Assembly (NCBI GenBank): GCA_014622685.1 | Contig: CP061275.1 | Coordinates: 496,001 to 560,000 of the forward strand | Origin: Buchnera aphidicola (Pentalonia nigronervosa) | GTDB taxonomy: Bacteria; Pseudomonadota; Gammaproteobacteria; Enterobacterales; Enterobacteriaceae | Reading direction: 5' to 3' | DNA: 64,000 nucleotides | Shown here: piece after piece, positions 20,513-33,181 of the stretch | Position numbering within the stretch: the stretch's first letter is position 1 | How the letters are laid out: the number at the start of each line of letters is the position of its first letter | The notes under the pieces: generated by a model | Told to the model about the DNA's origin: nothing | Databases searched by the model: none | The model's input: only the letters and a program-made list of their open reading frames with translations | Made by a program: the position numbers and the translations under genes

Positions 20513-23500
20513 TTAATCATTTTTTGATAAAGTAGAATTTAATAGTTCTGCAAGACTGGCTGATGCTTCTTCAGCGCTGATTTGTGAATTATTAGTCGAT
20601 GGTTTGTTATGTATTTTTTGGCGACGTTGAAAACGTTCTTTATGATATGCGTATCCAGTACCTGCTGGAATTAAACGACCAACAATAACGTTTTCTTTTA
20701 ATCCCCGTAATTCATCTTTTTTTCCTGCAACGGCAGATTCTGTTAAAACTCTTGTTGTTTCTTGAAAAGACGCAGCAGATATAAAAGATTCAGTTGCTAG
20801 TGATGCTTTAGTAATACCTAATAAGTCTCGTTTAAATATTGCTGGTTCTTTATATTGTTTTTTTAATGCACGATTAGCAATTTTAATACGTGAAAATTCT
20901 ACTTGCTCACCATCTAAAAAGTTAGAATCGCCAGATTTGACAATAGTTGCTTTTCTTAGCATTTGTTTGACAATTACTTCAATATGTTTGTCATTAATTT
21001 TTACGCCTTGCAAACGATAGACTTCTTGTACTTCATTTACAATATATTTTGTAACAGCTTGTACACCTCTTAATCTAAGAATATCATGTGGTGATTCTGG
21101 TCCATCGGATATAATATCACCACGTTCAACTCGTTCTCCTTCAAAAACATTTAATTGTCGCCATTTTGGAATCATTTCTTCATAAGCGTTACTTCCATCT
21201 ATTGGAGTAATTACTAACCGTCTTTTCCCTTTTGTTTCTTTTCCGAAAGAAATGATCCCACTTACTTCAGAGAGGATTGCTAGCTCTTTAGGGCGACGTG
21301 CTTCGAATAGATCTGCAACGCGTGGTAACCCACCAGTGATATCTTTAGTTCCACCGGATTCTTGCGGTATTCTTGCTAAGGTATCACCAGAACTAATTTG
21401 AACACCGTCGTCTAATTGTACAATTGCACGTCCTGGTAAAAAATATTGAGCAGGCATTTCTGTTCCTGGAATTAAAACATCATTGCCATGACGATCAATA
21501 ATTTTTAAAGTTGGTCTTAGATCTTTTCCAATAGACATTCTTTCTGCAGTATCTAATATAACTATAGAAGATAGTCCGGTTAATTCATCTGCTTGCCGAG
21601 TAATGCTTTGGCCATCTATCATATCAATAAAACGTACAAATCCATTAACTTCAGCAATTACTGGCATAGTGTGCGGATCCCATTTTGCAACAGTTTCTCC
21701 AGAAATAACAGTTTCATTATTTCCTTTTGCCATAATAGCTCCATAAGGTACTTTATAACTTTCTTTTGTTCTGCCAAAATTATCAACGATTTTTAATTCA
21801 ACATTTCTTGAAGTAATAACAATTTTTCCTAGTGAATTAGTTACAAACTTTGCATTATTAAGATTTATGATTCCTCCATTTTTGATTTGTACATTAGATT
21901 CTGCTGCTGCTCTTGATGCTGCGCCACCTATATGAAAAGTTCTCATAGTTAATTGCGTACCTGGTTCACCGATTGACTGCGCAGCAATTACACCAATTGC
22001 TTCACCCGTTTTAACTAAATTTCCTCTAGCTAAGTCTCGACCATAACAATATGAACAAACACCAAAATCAGTATCACAATTTACTACAGATCTTACTTTA
22101 ATATTATCTATAGAATGTTTGTCTAATAGATCACACCATTTTTCGTTAAGTAATGTATTTCTTGGAACCAATATATCTTTAGTATTAGGAACGATAACAT
22201 CTGAAGCAGTAACGCGGCCTAAAACACGTTCTCGCAATGGTTCTTTTACATCTCCACCTTCAATCAATGGTGTCATTAAAATACCTTCATGCGTTTGACA
22301 ATCATTTTGTGTAACTACTAGATCTTGTGCTACATCTACTAAACGCCGTGTTAAATATCCAGAATTAGCAGTTTTTAATGCTGTATCAGCTAATCCTTTT
22401 CTAGCACCGTGCGTAGAAATAAAATATTGTAATACATTCAAACCTTCTCTAAAATTGGCTGTAATTGGTGTTTCTATAATTGAACCATCCGGTTTTGCCA
22501 TCAGACCGCGCATGCCAGCTAACTGACGGATTTGTGCAGCAGACCCTCTAGCGCCTGAATCTGCCATCATAAATATACTGTTAAAGGACATTTGTGTTTG
22601 TTTTTGTCCTTGTTTATTTACAACAGATTCTGTAGATAAATTTTTCATCATAGCTTGAGCAACACGTTCATTAGCTGCAGCCCAAATATCAATTACTTTG
22701 TTGCATCTTTCACCGGCTGTAACTAGTCCAGATTGAAACTGCTCTTGTATTTCAGATACTTCTATTTCTGCATCATTGATAATGTTTATTTTTTTTTCCG
22801 GTATGACCATATCATCAATTCCTACGGATGCACCAGATCTTGCAGCATATGCAAATCCCGTATACATAATTTGATCTGCAAAGCAAACAGTAGGTTTTAA
22901 ACCAAGTATACGATAGCAGGTATTCAGCATGTTAGAAATATCTTTTTTTCCTAAAGTTTTATTAACTAGTTTGAATGGTAAGCCTTGTGGAACGATCATC
23001 CATAAAATTGCACGTCCTACAGTAGTTGTAAAGATCTTTTTTATTTCAGAAAAATTATTGCCTTGTGTTTTTTTAAATTCTGTTATGCGCACTTTTACTA
23101 TAGAGTGCAATTCAGCAATGCCTAAACGATATATTTTTTCTGCTTCGTTTGGATTGCTTAACAACATACCTTCTCCTTTTCCGTTAATTTTTTTTCGAGT
23201 CATGTAATATAAACCTAAAACAACGTCTTGTGAAGGAACAATAATTGGTTCTCCATTAGCTGGCGATAGGATGTTGTTAGTTGACATCATTAATGCTCTT
23301 GCTTCTAATTGCGCTTCTAAAGTTAATGGTACATGTACAGCCATTTGATCTCCATCAAAATCTGCGTTATAAGCAGCGCAGACTAAAGGGTGTAATTGAA
23401 TGGCTTTTCCTTCAATTAATACAGGTTCGAATGCTTGTATACCTAATCTATGTAAAGTAGGAGCGCGATTTAATAACACTGGATGTGATCGTATGACTTC

Positions 23501-24739
23501 ATCCAATATGTCCCAAACTATTGCTTCTTCTCGTTCGACCATTTTTTTTGCAGCTTTAATTGTAGTTGCTAAATTACGTATTTCTAGCTTTCCATATATA
23601 AATGGTTTAAAAAGTTCTAATGCCATTTTTTTAGGTAATCCACACTGATTTAATCTTAAATAAGGACCAACAGTAATTACTGATCGACCCGAGTAATCTA
23701 CGCGTTTTCCGAGGAGATTTTGCCGAAATCTTCCTTGTTTCCCTTTAATCATATCTGCTAATGATTTTAGAGGTCTCTTGTTTGATCCGGTAATCGCTCT
23801 ACCTCTTCTACCATTATCTAACAAAGCATCAACTGCTTCTTGAAGCATGCGTTTTTCATTCCTAATAATTATGTCTGGAGCTGAGAGATCCAATAAACGT
23901 TTCAGACGATTATTTCTGTTAATTACCCGACGATATAAATCATTTAGGTCAGATGTTGCGAATCTACCTCCATCTAATGGAACTAATGGTCTTAGATCTG
24001 GTGGTAATATTGGTAAAACGGTAAGAATCATCCATTCTGGTTTGTTATTTGATTGCGCAAATGCTTCTAACAATTTAATTCTTTTGGTTATTTTTTTTCG
24101 TTTTGTTTCAGAATTTGTGTCGTTTAGTTCTTGTCGTAGTACATTACATTCTTTTATAAGATTAATATCTTTTAATAAAAGTTGAATTGCTTCTGCGCCC
24201 ATTGTTGCGTGAAATTCATCGCCAAATTCTTCGGATGCATCTAAATATTGTTCTTCAGTTAATATTTGGTATTTTTCTAAATTAGTCATACCAGTTTCAA
24301 CAACGACATAGGATTCAAAATAGAGTACGCGTTCAATATCTCTTAATGGCATGTCTAACAACAAACCTATTCGAGAAGGTAAGGATTTTAAAAACCAAAT
24401 ATGAGCTATAGGAGAAGCAAGTTCAATATGTCCCATTCTTTCTCTACGTACTTTGCTTTGTGTGACTTCAACACCACATTTTTCACAAATTACACCACGG
24501 TGTTTTAATCTTTTATATTTTCCACATAAACATTCATAATCTTTAACCGGTCCAAAAATACGCGCACAAAACAATCCGTCCCTTTCAGGTTTAAATGTAC
24601 GATAATTTATTGTTTCCGGTTTTTTTACCTCACCGAATGACCAAGATCTAATCATGTCAGGTGAAGATAATGAAATCTTAATAGTATCAAAATCTTCATT
24701 CTTAATTTGATATTTAAGAAATTTTAATAAATCTTTCAC
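20513..24739 (-). CDS. rpoC: DNA-directed RNA polymerase subunit beta'
   Basis: This subunit carries the polymerase active-site magnesium. It has 1408 residues (1407 in E. coli). The N-terminal zinc site [20 protein letters not shown], the sigma-binding coiled coil (about residues 260-310), the catalytic NADFDGD motif, the bridge helix/trigger loop region and the second zinc site with CSYCYG are all present. It lies 69 bases after rpoB in one long minus-strand operon. Several open frames on the opposite strand are by-products of codon bias. Confidence 0.99.
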   Translation of the reverse strand: MKDLLKFLKYQIKNEDFDTIKISLSSPDMIRSWSFGEVKKPETINYRTFKPERDGLFCARIFGPVKDYECLCGKYKRLKHRGVICEKCGVEVTQSKVRRERMGHIELASPIAHIWFLKSLPSRIGLLLDMPLRDIERVLYFESYVVVETGMTNLEKYQILTEEQYLDASEEFGDEFHATMGAEAIQLLLKDINLIKECNVLRQELNDTNSETKRKKITKRIKLLEAFAQSNNKPEWMILTVLPILPPDLRPLVPLDGGRFATSDLNDLYRRVINRNNRLKRLLDLSAPDIIIRNEKRMLQEAVDALLDNGRRGRAITGSNKRPLKSLADMIKGKQGRFRQNLLGKRVDYSGRSVITVGPYLRLNQCGLPKKMALELFKPFIYGKLEIRNLATTIKAAKKMVEREEAIVWDILDEVIRSHPVLLNRAPTLHRLGIQAFEPVLIEGKAIQLHPLVCAAYNADFDGDQMAVHVPLTLEAQLEARALMMSTNNILSPANGEPIIVPSQDVVLGLYYMTRKKINGKGEGMLLSNPNEAEKIYRLGIAELHSIVKVRITEFKKTQGNNFSEIKKIFTTTVGRAILWMIVPQGLPFKLVNKTLGKKDISNMLNTCYRILGLKPTVCFADQIMYTGFAYAARSGASVGIDDMVIPEKKINIINDAEIEVSEIQEQFQSGLVTAGERCNKVIDIWAAANERVAQAMMKNLSTESVVNKQGQKQTQMSFNSIFMMADSGARGSAAQIRQLAGMRGLMAKPDGSIIETPITANFREGLNVLQYFISTHGARKGLADTALKTANSGYLTRRLVDVAQDLVVTQNDCQTHEGILMTPLIEGGDVKEPLRERVLGRVTASDVIVPNTKDILVPRNTLLNEKWCDLLDKHSIDNIKVRSVVNCDTDFGVCSYCYGRDLARGNLVKTGEAIGVIAAQSIGEPGTQLTMRTFHIGGAASRAAAESNVQIKNGGIINLNNAKFVTNSLGKIVITSRNVELKIVDNFGRTKESYKVPYGAIMAKGNNETVISGETVAKWDPHTMPVIAEVNGFVRFIDMIDGQSITRQADELTGLSSIVILDTAERMSIGKDLRPTLKIIDRHGNDVLIPGTEMPAQYFLPGRAIVQLDDGVQISSGDTLARIPQESGGTKDITGGLPRVADLFEARRPKELAILSEVSGIISFGKETKGKRRLVITPIDGSNAYEEMIPKWRQLNVFEGERVERGDIISDGPESPHDILRLRGVQAVTKYIVNEVQEVYRLQGVKINDKHIEVIVKQMLRKATIVKSGDSNFLDGEQVEFSRIKIANRALKKQYKEPAIFKRDLLGITKASLATESFISAASFQETTRVLTESAVAGKKDELRGLKENVIVGRLIPAGTGYAYHKERFQRRQKIHNKPSTNNSQISAEEASASLAELLNSTLSKND

Positions 24740-24808
24740 GCATTGGCTCCTTATCGGAGTGAAACGTTTTTGATGGTGATCAGATTGATCGCTTGTTTAA
24801 ATTAATTT

Positions 24809-27800
24809 TTATTCGTTTTCTAATTCTATATTGATGCCTAATGATCGAATTTCTTTTAAAAGTACATTAAAAGACTCTGGCATTCCAGGTTCCATTTGAT
24901 GGTTGCCATCTACAATATTTTTATACATTTTAGTTCTTCCGTTAACATCATCAGATTTTACAGTAAGCATTTCTTGCAATGTATATGATGCTCCATATGC
25001 TTCTAATGCCCATACTTCCATTTCTCCAAACCGTTGTCCGCCAAATTGTGCTTTTCCACCTAGTGGTTGCTGCGTAATTAGACTATAAGAACCAGTAGAT
25101 CGTGAATGCATTTTATCATCTACTAAATGATTTAATTTCAGCATATACATATAACCAACTGTAACTGGTCTTTCAAATTTTTCTCCTGTGCGTCCATCAA
25201 ACAGTGTGATTTGACCAGAAGTAGGTAAATTAGCTAATTTTAAAAATTTTTTAATTTCACTTTCTTGTGCACCATCAAAAACAGGAGTAGCAATTGGAAT
25301 ACCATGTTTCAAGTTTTTAGCCAAACATAATATTTCGTCATCTGAAAAAGTATCTAAATCAATTTTTTGACGTAAATTATTTCCTAAATCAAAAGCTTTT
25401 TGGATAAATTTTCGTAAATTAGATATTTTTTCTTGCATTTTAAGCATATGATTAATTTTATCACCGATTCCTTTAGCAGCCATGCCTAAGTGAGTTTCTA
25501 ATATTTGTCCGATGTTCATACGTGACGGTACGCCTAATGGATTTAAAACGATGTCAACTGGTATTCCATTTTTATCATATGGCATATCTTCAATAGGGTT
25601 AATTTTAGAAATTACACCTTTATTACCGTGTCTACCAGCCATTTTATCGCCTGGTTGAATTTGCCGTTTCACGGCTAAATATACTTTAACAATTTTTAAC
25701 ACTCCGGGTGATAAATCATCACCTTGAGTGATTTTACGTCGTTCCATTTCAATTTTTTTTTCAAATATTTTTTTTAGTTCTTGATGTTGTTTGAAAAATT
25801 TTTCAATTTCGTTTTTTTTATCTTCTTGTTTTATATTAAAAGTAAACCATTTTTCATGGGGTAATTGATTTAATTGCTCTTCTGTAATATTGCAAGATAT
25901 AAGAATGTTTTTGATATGTGAAAATAGACTTAACTCAAATATTTTAAATTCTTCAGTAAGATCTTTTTTAGCTTTTTTAAATTGCATATCTTCAATTTCT
26001 AACGCTCTTTTATCTTTTTTTACACCATCTCTTGTAAATATTTGTATATCTATAACAGATCCTGATACTCCATTAGGTACACGTAATGATGAATCTTTTA
26101 CATCTGATGCCTTTTCTCCAAAAATTGCACGTAGTAATTTTTCTTCTGGCGTTAATTGTGTTTCGCCCTTTGGTGTAACCTTACCGACCAATATATCACC
26201 TCCTGTGACTTCTGCTCCGATGTAAACAATTCCTGATTCATCTAATTTTGATAATGCAGCTTCTCCAACATTGGGTATATCGGAACTAATTTCTTCTGGT
26301 CCTAATTTAGTATCTCGTGATATACAGGACAATTCCTGAATATGAATTGTAGTAAATCTATCATCTTGTACAACTTTTTCTGAAACTAAGATTGAATCTT
26401 CAAAGTTATATCCGTTCCATGGCATAAAAGCAACTCTCATGTTTTGTCCTAATGCAAGCTCTCCTAAATCTGTAGATGGTCCGTCAGCTAAAACATCGCC
26501 TTTTTGAACATGTTCGTTTAAATGAACACAGGGTTGTTGATTTATACAGGTATTTTGATTTGATCTGGTATATTTTGTCAAATTATAAATTTCTATTCCG
26601 GCTTCTTCGATGCGTCTTTCTGATTCATATACTTTAATAACTATACGAGAAGCATCTACATATTGAACAATACCCCCTCTTTTAGCAACTACTGTTACTC
26701 CCGAATCCACTGCTACGGCGCGTTCCATACCTGTTCCTACTAAAGGTTTATCAGCTTTTAAAGTTGGAACAGCCTGACGTTGCATATTTGCACCCATCAA
26801 TGCTCGATTTGCGTCATCATGTTCCAAGAATGGAATTAAAGATGCACCAACGGAGACTATTTGCTGTGTAGAAACATCCATATAATTAACTTGATCGCGA
26901 TTAAATAAACCAGATTCACCTTTATGTCGACAAGTAACGAAATCATCTGTAAAAAATCCGTTTTTATCTATGTTTGTATTCGCTTGTGCAATAATGTAGT
27001 TTCCTTCTTCAATAGCTGATAAATAGTTTATTTCTTTAGTCACTAATCCATTTTTTACTTTTTGATATGGAGTTTCTAAGAAACCATATGAATTTGTTTG
27101 AGCATATACTGATAAAGAGTTAATTAAACCTATATTTGGTCCTTCTGGTGTTTCTATAGGGCAAACACGTCCATAATGAGTAGGGTGTACGTCGCGTACT
27201 TCGAAACCTGCTCGTTCTCGAGTTAATCCGCCTAATCCTAATGCTGAAATTCGTCTTTTATGTGTAATTTCTGATAATGGGTTATTTTGATCCATAAATT
27301 GTGATAATTGACTAGAACCAAAAAATTCTTTAATAGCAGCTGAAATTGGTTTTGCATTAATTATATCTTGAGGCATTAGAGTGTCTAAATCACCAATTGA
27401 TAATCGTTCTTTAACGGCTCTTTCTACTCGTACTAATCCAATTCTAAATTGATTTTCTGCCATTTCTCCTACCGATCTAATACGTCGGTTACCTAAATGA
27501 TCAATATCATCTACTTCTCCTTTTCCATTTCGGATGTCGATAATTTTTTTTATAACATCAATAATATCTTCCTTATTTAACGTGTTCGATCCAGTAACGG
27601 TTTTGCGCAATAAAGAGCTATTAAATTTCATTCGCCCTACAGATGATAAATCATATCTATCTTCAGAAAAAAATAGATTTTCAAATAAATTTTCTGTTGC
27701 TTCTTTAGTTGGAGGTTCACCTGGTCTCATAACCCGATAAATTTCTATTAATGCACTAGTTCGATCATATGAAGAATCTATACGCAGTGTTTCTGATATG

Positions 27801-28837
27801 TACGGGCCATGATCTAAATCATTAGTAAATAGTGTTTCAATAGTAGAAAAATTTGCTTTTTTAATCTTATCTAGTATTTCTAAAGATAATTCTGTATTCG
27901 CTAATGCAATTATTTCATTTGTATTATGATTTAAGTAATCTTTAGCAACAATTCTTCCTAAAATATATTCAGTAGGTACGTCAATTGATGTTATTTTATT
28001 TTTTTTAAGATTTTGAATATGTTTAGCAGTTATACGACGACCTTTATCTACATATATTTTTCCATTTTTTTTAATATTAAAAGATGCAGTTTCACCCCGT
28101 AGTCTTTCAGGAACTAATTCTAATTGAATTTTATTTTTTTCTATTTTAAAAATATTTTTTAAAAAAAATAAGCTCAGTATTTCTTCTGTATTATAATTCA
28201 TTGCTCTTAAGATGATACTTACAGGTAGTTTTCTACGTCGATCAATACGAACAAATAAATTGTCTTTTGGATCAAACTCAAAATCTAACCATGATCCTCG
28301 ATAAGGAATAATTCGAGCGTTATACAACACTTTTCCTGAAGAATGTGTTTTACCTTTGTCGCTATCAAAAAATACGCCAGGACTGCGATGCAATTGAGAT
28401 ACAACCACTCTTTCTGTTCCGTTTATAATAAATGTTCCATTTTCAGTCATTAATGGGATTTCACCCATATATACTTCTTGTTCTTTAATATCTTTAACGG
28501 TTTCTTCTAACATATCACGTTCGTAAATTACAAGTCGCAATCTTACTCTTAATGGTGCTGAGTAAGTTGATCCGCGTATTTGACATTCTTTTACGTCAAA
28601 CATAGTATTTCCCAATCGATAGCTAACATATTGTAGTTCAGAATTTCCGTTATAGCTTCGTATAGGAAATACAGAACAAAATGCGGATTCTAATCCTTGT
28701 TGACCCTTTCTATCTGATTGTATGAATTTTTTAAAAGAATCTATTTGAATGGAAAGAAGATATGGTATATCTAAAACTTGTGGGCGTTTTCCAAAATCTT
28801 TGCGAATGCGTTTTTTTTCGGTATGAGAGTACACCAT
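24809..28837 (-). CDS. rpoB: DNA-directed RNA polymerase subunit beta
   Basis: The beta subunit forms the other half of the active cleft and the rifampicin pocket. It has 1342 residues, as in E. coli. It starts [18 protein letters not shown]. The rifampicin region reads [21 protein letters not shown], with the wild-type (sensitive) type of residues. The C-terminal [21 protein letters not shown] is present. It lies downstream of rplL with a hairpin in the spacer, as in E. coli, where this is an attenuation and processing site. Confidence 0.99.
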   Translation of the reverse strand: MVYSHTEKKRIRKDFGKRPQVLDIPYLLSIQIDSFKKFIQSDRKGQQGLESAFCSVFPIRSYNGNSELQYVSYRLGNTMFDVKECQIRGSTYSAPLRVRLRLVIYERDMLEETVKDIKEQEVYMGEIPLMTENGTFIINGTERVVVSQLHRSPGVFFDSDKGKTHSSGKVLYNARIIPYRGSWLDFEFDPKDNLFVRIDRRRKLPVSIILRAMNYNTEEILSLFFLKNIFKIEKNKIQLELVPERLRGETASFNIKKNGKIYVDKGRRITAKHIQNLKKNKITSIDVPTEYILGRIVAKDYLNHNTNEIIALANTELSLEILDKIKKANFSTIETLFTNDLDHGPYISETLRIDSSYDRTSALIEIYRVMRPGEPPTKEATENLFENLFFSEDRYDLSSVGRMKFNSSLLRKTVTGSNTLNKEDIIDVIKKIIDIRNGKGEVDDIDHLGNRRIRSVGEMAENQFRIGLVRVERAVKERLSIGDLDTLMPQDIINAKPISAAIKEFFGSSQLSQFMDQNNPLSEITHKRRISALGLGGLTRERAGFEVRDVHPTHYGRVCPIETPEGPNIGLINSLSVYAQTNSYGFLETPYQKVKNGLVTKEINYLSAIEEGNYIIAQANTNIDKNGFFTDDFVTCRHKGESGLFNRDQVNYMDVSTQQIVSVGASLIPFLEHDDANRALMGANMQRQAVPTLKADKPLVGTGMERAVAVDSGVTVVAKRGGIVQYVDASRIVIKVYESERRIEEAGIEIYNLTKYTRSNQNTCINQQPCVHLNEHVQKGDVLADGPSTDLGELALGQNMRVAFMPWNGYNFEDSILVSEKVVQDDRFTTIHIQELSCISRDTKLGPEEISSDIPNVGEAALSKLDESGIVYIGAEVTGGDILVGKVTPKGETQLTPEEKLLRAIFGEKASDVKDSSLRVPNGVSGSVIDIQIFTRDGVKKDKRALEIEDMQFKKAKKDLTEEFKIFELSLFSHIKNILISCNITEEQLNQLPHEKWFTFNIKQEDKKNEIEKFFKQHQELKKIFEKKIEMERRKITQGDDLSPGVLKIVKVYLAVKRQIQPGDKMAGRHGNKGVISKINPIEDMPYDKNGIPVDIVLNPLGVPSRMNIGQILETHLGMAAKGIGDKINHMLKMQEKISNLRKFIQKAFDLGNNLRQKIDLDTFSDDEILCLAKNLKHGIPIATPVFDGAQESEIKKFLKLANLPTSGQITLFDGRTGEKFERPVTVGYMYMLKLNHLVDDKMHSRSTGSYSLITQQPLGGKAQFGGQRFGEMEVWALEAYGASYTLQEMLTVKSDDVNGRTKMYKNIVDGNHQMEPGMPESFNVLLKEIRSLGINIELENE

Positions 28838-28949
28838 AGGTTTCCTAAGTTTTCTAACAGATAAGTTAAAATTAATTTATCTTTTTTTCTGACGGAGAAA
28901 TGGTTTTTTAGCATATTTTGAAATAACGTATTTGCTTACATTGAAACGG

Positions 28950-28973
28950 GCTGGTGAGTTAAAAATCACCAGC
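28950..28973 (-). promoter_or_regulatory. Hairpin in the rplL-rpoB spacer (attenuator/processing position)
   Basis: An 8-bp perfect stem, GCTGGTGA with TCACCAGC, has an 8-base loop. It lies 37 bases downstream of rplL on the coding strand and is not followed by a T-tract. E. coli has a partial terminator and RNase III site in the same spacer. A role in uncoupling rpoB from ribosomal protein expression is inferred from position. Confidence 0.55.
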
Positions 28974-29010
28974 TATATTAAAAATTAGTTAATTTCAAAG
29001 TATAATTTTT

Positions 29011-29379
29011 TTATTTAATTTCAACCTCGGCACCGACGTTTTCTAATGTCTTTTTGAGCGATTGAGCATCTTCTTTATTTATATTTTCTTTTAGAACTAC
29101 AGGTGCTGATTCTACCAAGTCTTTAGCATCTTTTAATCCTAATCCTGTCGCACTACGTACAGTTTTAATAACTGATACTTTATTCGGTCCGATTGATTTT
29201 AAAAAAACGTTGAATTCAGTTTTTTCTTCTGGAGGATTTATGTCGTTATTGCTGCTGGATTGCATAGAAATATTTGCAGAAACTCCAAATTTTTCTTCCA
29301 TTAACGAAATGAGATCAACGATGTTCATAACTGACATTTCTGATACAGCTTGCAAAATTTGTTCTTTAGTAATGGACAT
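29011..29379 (-). CDS. rplL: 50S ribosomal protein L7/L12
   Basis: L7/L12 forms the flexible stalk that recruits translation factors. It has 122 residues (121 in E. coli). The N-terminal dimerisation helix region is [20 protein letters not shown]. The hinge is here rich in Asn/Ser/Glu instead of Ala. The C-terminal domain is conserved ([24 protein letters not shown], here [20 protein letters not shown]). It follows rplJ by 51 bases. The reduced alanine content of the hinge fits the AT bias of the genome. Confidence 0.98.
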   Translation of the reverse strand: MSITKEQILQAVSEMSVMNIVDLISLMEEKFGVSANISMQSSSNNDINPPEEKTEFNVFLKSIGPNKVSVIKTVRSATGLGLKDAKDLVESAPVVLKENINKEDAQSLKKTLENVGAEVEIK

Positions 29380-29430
29380 AAATATAATTCCTAGTCACGA
29401 TGAAAAGTATTTTATTATTAACATAATTAA

Positions 29431-29937
29431 TTATTTTTTCTGGCTCTCGTTTTTTTTATTTTTAATTAAATGTAAAACATAAACCAGTTTTCCAGTTGAT
29501 AACATTTTTAATGTTAATATAAGTTTTGTCATTGCTTCTTGATAAGTCGGCATATCTGCAAGTTGATCAATTTCAATGGTTGAAAGTAATTTCCCTTCAA
29601 AAACTGCTCCTGTAATTTTAAATTGTTCATTTATTTTTGAAAATTCTCTAAATAATCTTGCTCCGCTACCGGGATGTTGCATAGAATATGCAATAAAAGT
29701 AGATCCTTTTATATTTTTTTTTAAACATTCAAATGTTGTTTTTTGAATGGCTAAATTTAATAGATTATTTTGAACAATGCTCATTTTGACATTGTGTTTT
29801 CGTCCGTTTTTTCGAAGTTCATTAATTTGATTAACTGAAATACCTTGAGAATCTGCAGTAACAGCTGATAATGCTGTATTTGATATTTTATGAATATTGG
29901 CAACAATAATTTTTTTTCTATCAAAATTTAATGCCAT
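29431..29937 (-). CDS. rplJ: 50S ribosomal protein L10
   Basis: L10 anchors L7/L12 dimers to the ribosome. In E. coli it represses its own operon by binding the rplJ leader. The product has 168 residues (165 in E. coli) and begins MALNFDRKKIIVANIHKIS. It ends with a lysine/asparagine-rich tail (NKKNESQKK). The 236-base spacer to rplA is the position of the E. coli rplJ promoter and L10-binding leader. I see no clear leader structure, so autogenous control is only inferred. Confidence 0.97.
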   Translation of the reverse strand: MALNFDRKKIIVANIHKISNTALSAVTADSQGISVNQINELRKNGRKHNVKMSIVQNNLLNLAIQKTTFECLKKNIKGSTFIAYSMQHPGSGARLFREFSKINEQFKITGAVFEGKLLSTIEIDQLADMPTYQEAMTKLILTLKMLSTGKLVYVLHLIKNKKNESQKK

Positions 29938-30173
29938 TTTATAACATTCTCCTGCTTTTTAGAAAGAAAATATTTTTTATTAAATTTTATTCTATTTTAA
30001 TTAAAACAATTAGTATCAAGACATGTGTTTTTTAAATTTTATATTTATAAAATAACTATTTATTTTAAAAATGTAAGATTTGCAATACATTTAATCGATT
30101 TTTTTCTAATTTTTAAGAATGCTATAATATTAGGTCAGAGACTATTTTTTAACATTGATATAAGATTATTAAT

Positions 30174-30869
30174 TTATATAGCAAGATTAGATTGATCTAC
30201 AGTTAATCCTATTCCCATAGTCGTTGACAAGACTATTTTTTTTATATATATTCCTTTTGATTGTGGTGGTTTGGATTTTTTTATCGATGATATTAGTGTA
30301 ATGAAATTTTCTTTTATATGGTTTTTTTTAAAATTAATTCGACCAATTGTAGCATGAATAATTCCATTTTTATCATTTTGATAACGTATTTGTCCTGTTT
30401 TAACGTTTTTTATAGATTCAGCGATATTTTTAGTTACTGTTCCTAATTTTGGATTTGGCATTAATCCACGAGGACCTAATATATGTCCTATTTTAGTAAC
30501 TATTTTCATAGCATCTGGCGAAGCAATAGCAACATTAAAGTTAATGCCTTCTTTTTTAATAATGTCAATTAAATCTTCCATTCCAACCAATTCTGCGCCG
30601 GCATTTTGAGCTATTTTTACATTATTTCCTTGCGTGAATACAGCAACTTTAATGGTTCGTCCAAGTCCATATGGTAGTATTGAAAAACCTCGAATGTTTT
30701 GATCAGTTTTTTTTGTATTGATTCCTAAATTGATTGCGATATCAACACTTTCAATAAAATTTGTTGTTGAAGTATTTTGTAATAAAGTAATTAGTTCATC
30801 AAGATGATATTTTTTTTTTAAATCGATATTTTTTTTTATATTTTTCATGCGTTTTGTAATTTTTTTCAT
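30174..30869 (-). CDS. rplA: 50S ribosomal protein L1
   Basis: L1 forms the mobile stalk near the E site and in E. coli represses the rplKA operon. The 231-residue protein (234 in E. coli) contains the signature [15 protein letters not shown] and the FTQG segment. It ends [12 protein letters not shown]. Near the N-terminus it is more lysine-rich than E. coli. It starts two bases after the rplK stop, so the pair is translationally coupled. Confidence 0.98.
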   Translation of the reverse strand: MKKITKRMKNIKKNIDLKKKYHLDELITLLQNTSTTNFIESVDIAINLGINTKKTDQNIRGFSILPYGLGRTIKVAVFTQGNNVKIAQNAGAELVGMEDLIDIIKKEGINFNVAIASPDAMKIVTKIGHILGPRGLMPNPKLGTVTKNIAESIKNVKTGQIRYQNDKNGIIHATIGRINFKKNHIKENFITLISSIKKSKPPQSKGIYIKKIVLSTTMGIGLTVDQSNLAI

Positions 30870-30871
30870 TA

Positions 30872-31300
30872 TTATTTCTCAATCTTTAATCCGATAGATT
30901 TAGCAGTTCCTTCAATAGAACGCATCATATTTTCAACATTTGATCCTGTCATATCAACGCTTTTGAGCATTGCAATTTCTTTGATTTGCATATGAGTAAC
31001 TGTTCCTACGATTTCGAATTTGGGTTTTTTAGAACCAGTTTGAATACCAGCAAATTTTTTTAATAAAACAGACGCTGGTGGAGTTTTTGTAACAAATGTA
31101 AATGAGCGATCGGAGTAAATTGTAATAACAACTGGAATGGGAAGCCCTTTTTCTATTTTTTCTGTTGCTTGATTGAATAATTTACAGAATTCCATAATAT
31201 TAACACCTTTTTGACCTAATGCTGGTCCTATTGGTGGACTAGGATTAGCCATTCCAGCAGATACTTGTAATTTAATATAGGATTGTATTTTTTTAGCCAT
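30872..31300 (-). CDS. rplK: 50S ribosomal protein L11
   Basis: L11 binds the GTPase-associated 23S rRNA and is needed for stringent-factor sensing where RelA exists. The protein has 142 residues, as in E. coli. The N-terminal proline-rich segment [20 protein letters not shown] and the C-terminal rRNA-binding domain ([20 protein letters not shown]) are both intact. It lies 41 bases after nusG on the same strand. Confidence 0.98.
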   Translation of the reverse strand: MAKKIQSYIKLQVSAGMANPSPPIGPALGQKGVNIMEFCKLFNQATEKIEKGLPIPVVITIYSDRSFTFVTKTPPASVLLKKFAGIQTGSKKPKFEIVGTVTHMQIKEIAMLKSVDMTGSNVENMMRSIEGTAKSIGLKIEK

Positions 31301-31341
31301 GTTTTTCTCAAATTATGAAATTATTTTTTAATAAATAAAAT

Positions 31342-31890
31342 TTATGTATGTTTTTCTACTTGTCTGAAATCTAATTCTACAGGTGTTGATCTTCCAAAAA
31401 TAGATACAGAGACTTTTAATCTGTTTTTTTCATAATCTACTTCTTCAACTACTCCGTTAAAATCAGAAAATGGTCCGTCATTGACACGGATCATTTCTCC
31501 AGGTTCAAATAGAGTTTTTGGTCTCGGTTTATTTCCAATTTGACGTAATTTTTTAATAATAGTTTCTACTTCTTTGTCGCTAATTGGTGTTGGTTTATCT
31601 GATTTACCGCCGATAAATCCTAATACTCTTGGAATGTTTCGTATTAAATGCCATGTTGAATCTGTCATAATCATTTGTATTAAAACATATCCAGGAAAAA
31701 ATTTATATTCGCTTTTTCGGCGTTGACCTCCTCTGATTTCAATCACTTCTTCTGAAGGTATCATAACCTCTCCAAAAAACGTTTCCATTGCGTTCAGTTT
31801 CACGTATTCTCGTATTGATTGTGCAACGCGACTTTCAAAACCTGAAAATGCTTGCAATACATACCATCTTTTTTTTTGACTCAAATGCAT
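31342..31890 (-). CDS. nusG: Transcription termination/antitermination factor NusG
   Basis: NusG bridges RNA polymerase to Rho or to the leading ribosome. The ATG at 31890 ([19 protein letters not shown]) gives 182 residues (181 in E. coli). The frame is open 35 codons further upstream, but that part overlaps secE and does not resemble NusG. The NGN domain has the [20 protein letters not shown] segment. The KOW motif is [20 protein letters not shown]. The start lies two bases after the secE stop, so the two are coupled, as in E. coli. Confidence 0.97.
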   Translation of the reverse strand: MHLSQKKRWYVLQAFSGFESRVAQSIREYVKLNAMETFFGEVMIPSEEVIEIRGGQRRKSEYKFFPGYVLIQMIMTDSTWHLIRNIPRVLGFIGGKSDKPTPISDKEVETIIKKLRQIGNKPRPKTLFEPGEMIRVNDGPFSDFNGVVEEVDYEKNRLKVSVSIFGRSTPVELDFRQVEKHT

Positions 31891-31892
31891 GT

Positions 31893-32276
31893 TTAGAACC
31901 TTAAACTTACAATAAATGCTATTAAATGAAATATGATGTTGTCTAAACCCCATAGTAATAAAGATATCAAAATCGTTACGATAATAATTATACATGCAGT
32001 ATATAAAGTTTCTTTATATTGAGGCCACGTAATTTTGCGTATTTCATTTTTAGTGGTACTTATATACAGTAACATGTATTTTCCTATTTTTGTAGAAAGT
32101 ATAATACTCGTAGATAAGATAATTAAAAAAAATATAATTAATATACGTATAAAAAATTGTATTTCGTATAAATAATAATTTATAGAATATATTAAAATAA
32201 AACATAGAGAAGCAAATAACCATTTTATTTTTTCTATTGCATTGTATATGTTTTTATTTTTAACATTTTTTTTCAT
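31893..32276 (-). CDS. secE: Protein translocase subunit SecE
   Basis: SecE clamps SecY in the Sec translocon. The ATG at 32276 is preceded by AGAGGAAAAT, a good ribosome binding site, and gives 127 residues, exactly the E. coli length; a longer frame upstream lacks such a site. Three hydrophobic spans are visible, as in enterobacterial SecE: about residues 19-36, 40-62 and 93-121. The conserved cytoplasmic [10 protein letters not shown] segment precedes the last span. In E. coli tufB lies between thrT and secE; it is missing here. Confidence 0.95.
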   Translation of the reverse strand: MKKNVKNKNIYNAIEKIKWLFASLCFILIYSINYYLYEIQFFIRILIIFFLIILSTSIILSTKIGKYMLLYISTTKNEIRKITWPQYKETLYTACIIIIVTILISLLLWGLDNIIFHLIAFIVSLRF

Positions 32277-32562
32277 ATTTTCCTCTAAAATTAGATAAAA
32301 TAACAATATCGAAAGAAATGTATGTTTAGAAAATATATTTTTTGTAGAAAATGAGTGTTTAACATTTTTTCAGAAAAGAGATAAAAATAATTTTTTAATT
32401 GGTGTTTTATCGTTTAAAATAATTTTAGAGTAAAACTAGAAAATGAGGCGAGATTGATGATAATGATTCATTTAATGTGCTATTTAATAAAAGAATAAAA
32501 ATGAATTGTATAAATGTGTATTTAAATACTATTTTTTTAAAATTATAAATTTTCATTTGCTA

Positions 32563-32635
32563 TGCTGATACCCAGGATTGAACTGGGGACCTCATCCTTA
32601 CCAAGGATGTGCTCTACCTACTGAGCCATATCAGC
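32563..32635 (-). tRNA. tRNA-Thr (GGT)
   Basis: The cloverleaf starts GCTGATA, has anticodon loop CTTGGTAA with GGT, and ends TATCAGC plus discriminator A. No CCA is encoded. It is the last of four tRNAs before secE, in the position of E. coli thrT. Confidence 0.97.
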
Positions 32636-32643
32636 AAATTTTA

Positions 32644-32714
32644 AGCGGACAGCGGGAATTGAACCCGCATCATCAGCTTGGAAGGCTGAGATAATGCCAT
32701 TATATGATGTCCGC
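32644..32714 (-). tRNA. tRNA-Gly (TCC)
   Basis: The acceptor stem pairs GCGGACA with TGTCCGC, the anticodon loop is CTTCCAA with TCC, and the T-arm contains GGGTTCAATTCCC. The discriminator is T and no CCA is encoded. It matches E. coli glyT in sequence and order. Only eight bases separate it from the next tRNA. Confidence 0.97.
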
Positions 32715-32740
32715 ATTTTTTATACGATGCGATTATTTTT

Positions 32741-32822
<82 letters not shown>

Positions 32823-32836
32823 TGATTATTTTTTTT

Positions 32837-32909
<73 letters not shown>

Positions 32910-32954
32910 TACTTTATATTTTTTACTTTATAAAAATTATTTAGATTTTTTTAC

Positions 32955-32982
32955 ATTATATAATTTTTATCTTTGATTGCAA
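32955..32982 (-). promoter_or_regulatory. Promoter of the Thr-Tyr-Gly-Thr tRNA (and probably secE) operon
   Basis: On the minus strand TTGCAA (32977-32982) and a perfect TATAAT (32955-32960) are separated by 16 bases. Transcription would start about 40 bases before the first tRNA. It is the only good sigma-70 promoter seen upstream of this cluster. Confidence 0.6.
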
Positions 32983-33181
32983 GTTTTTTAAGAAAAAATT
33001 TTATCTTATAAATTTAATATAATGTTATTTTTCAACTTGATTGTTTACTTTGATGAAAAAAATATGTTATTAATGTAATGTAATTTTTGTTTTCATTCTG
33101 TTTTATCAGATTACAATAAAATATTTGAGTATATGATAAAATTAATTTTTTTTGAAAATGAAATAGTGCATTTCAAAAAGT

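Noticed and set aside
22929..24185. Several 80-110 codon plus-strand frames antisense to rpoC
   Set aside because: Shadows of rpoC codon bias; same for the frames antisense to rpoB, ptsI and rpoD.
31891..31995. N-terminal extension of NusG by 35 residues
   Set aside because: It overlaps secE in another frame and does not resemble NusG; the ATG at 31890 matches the family start.
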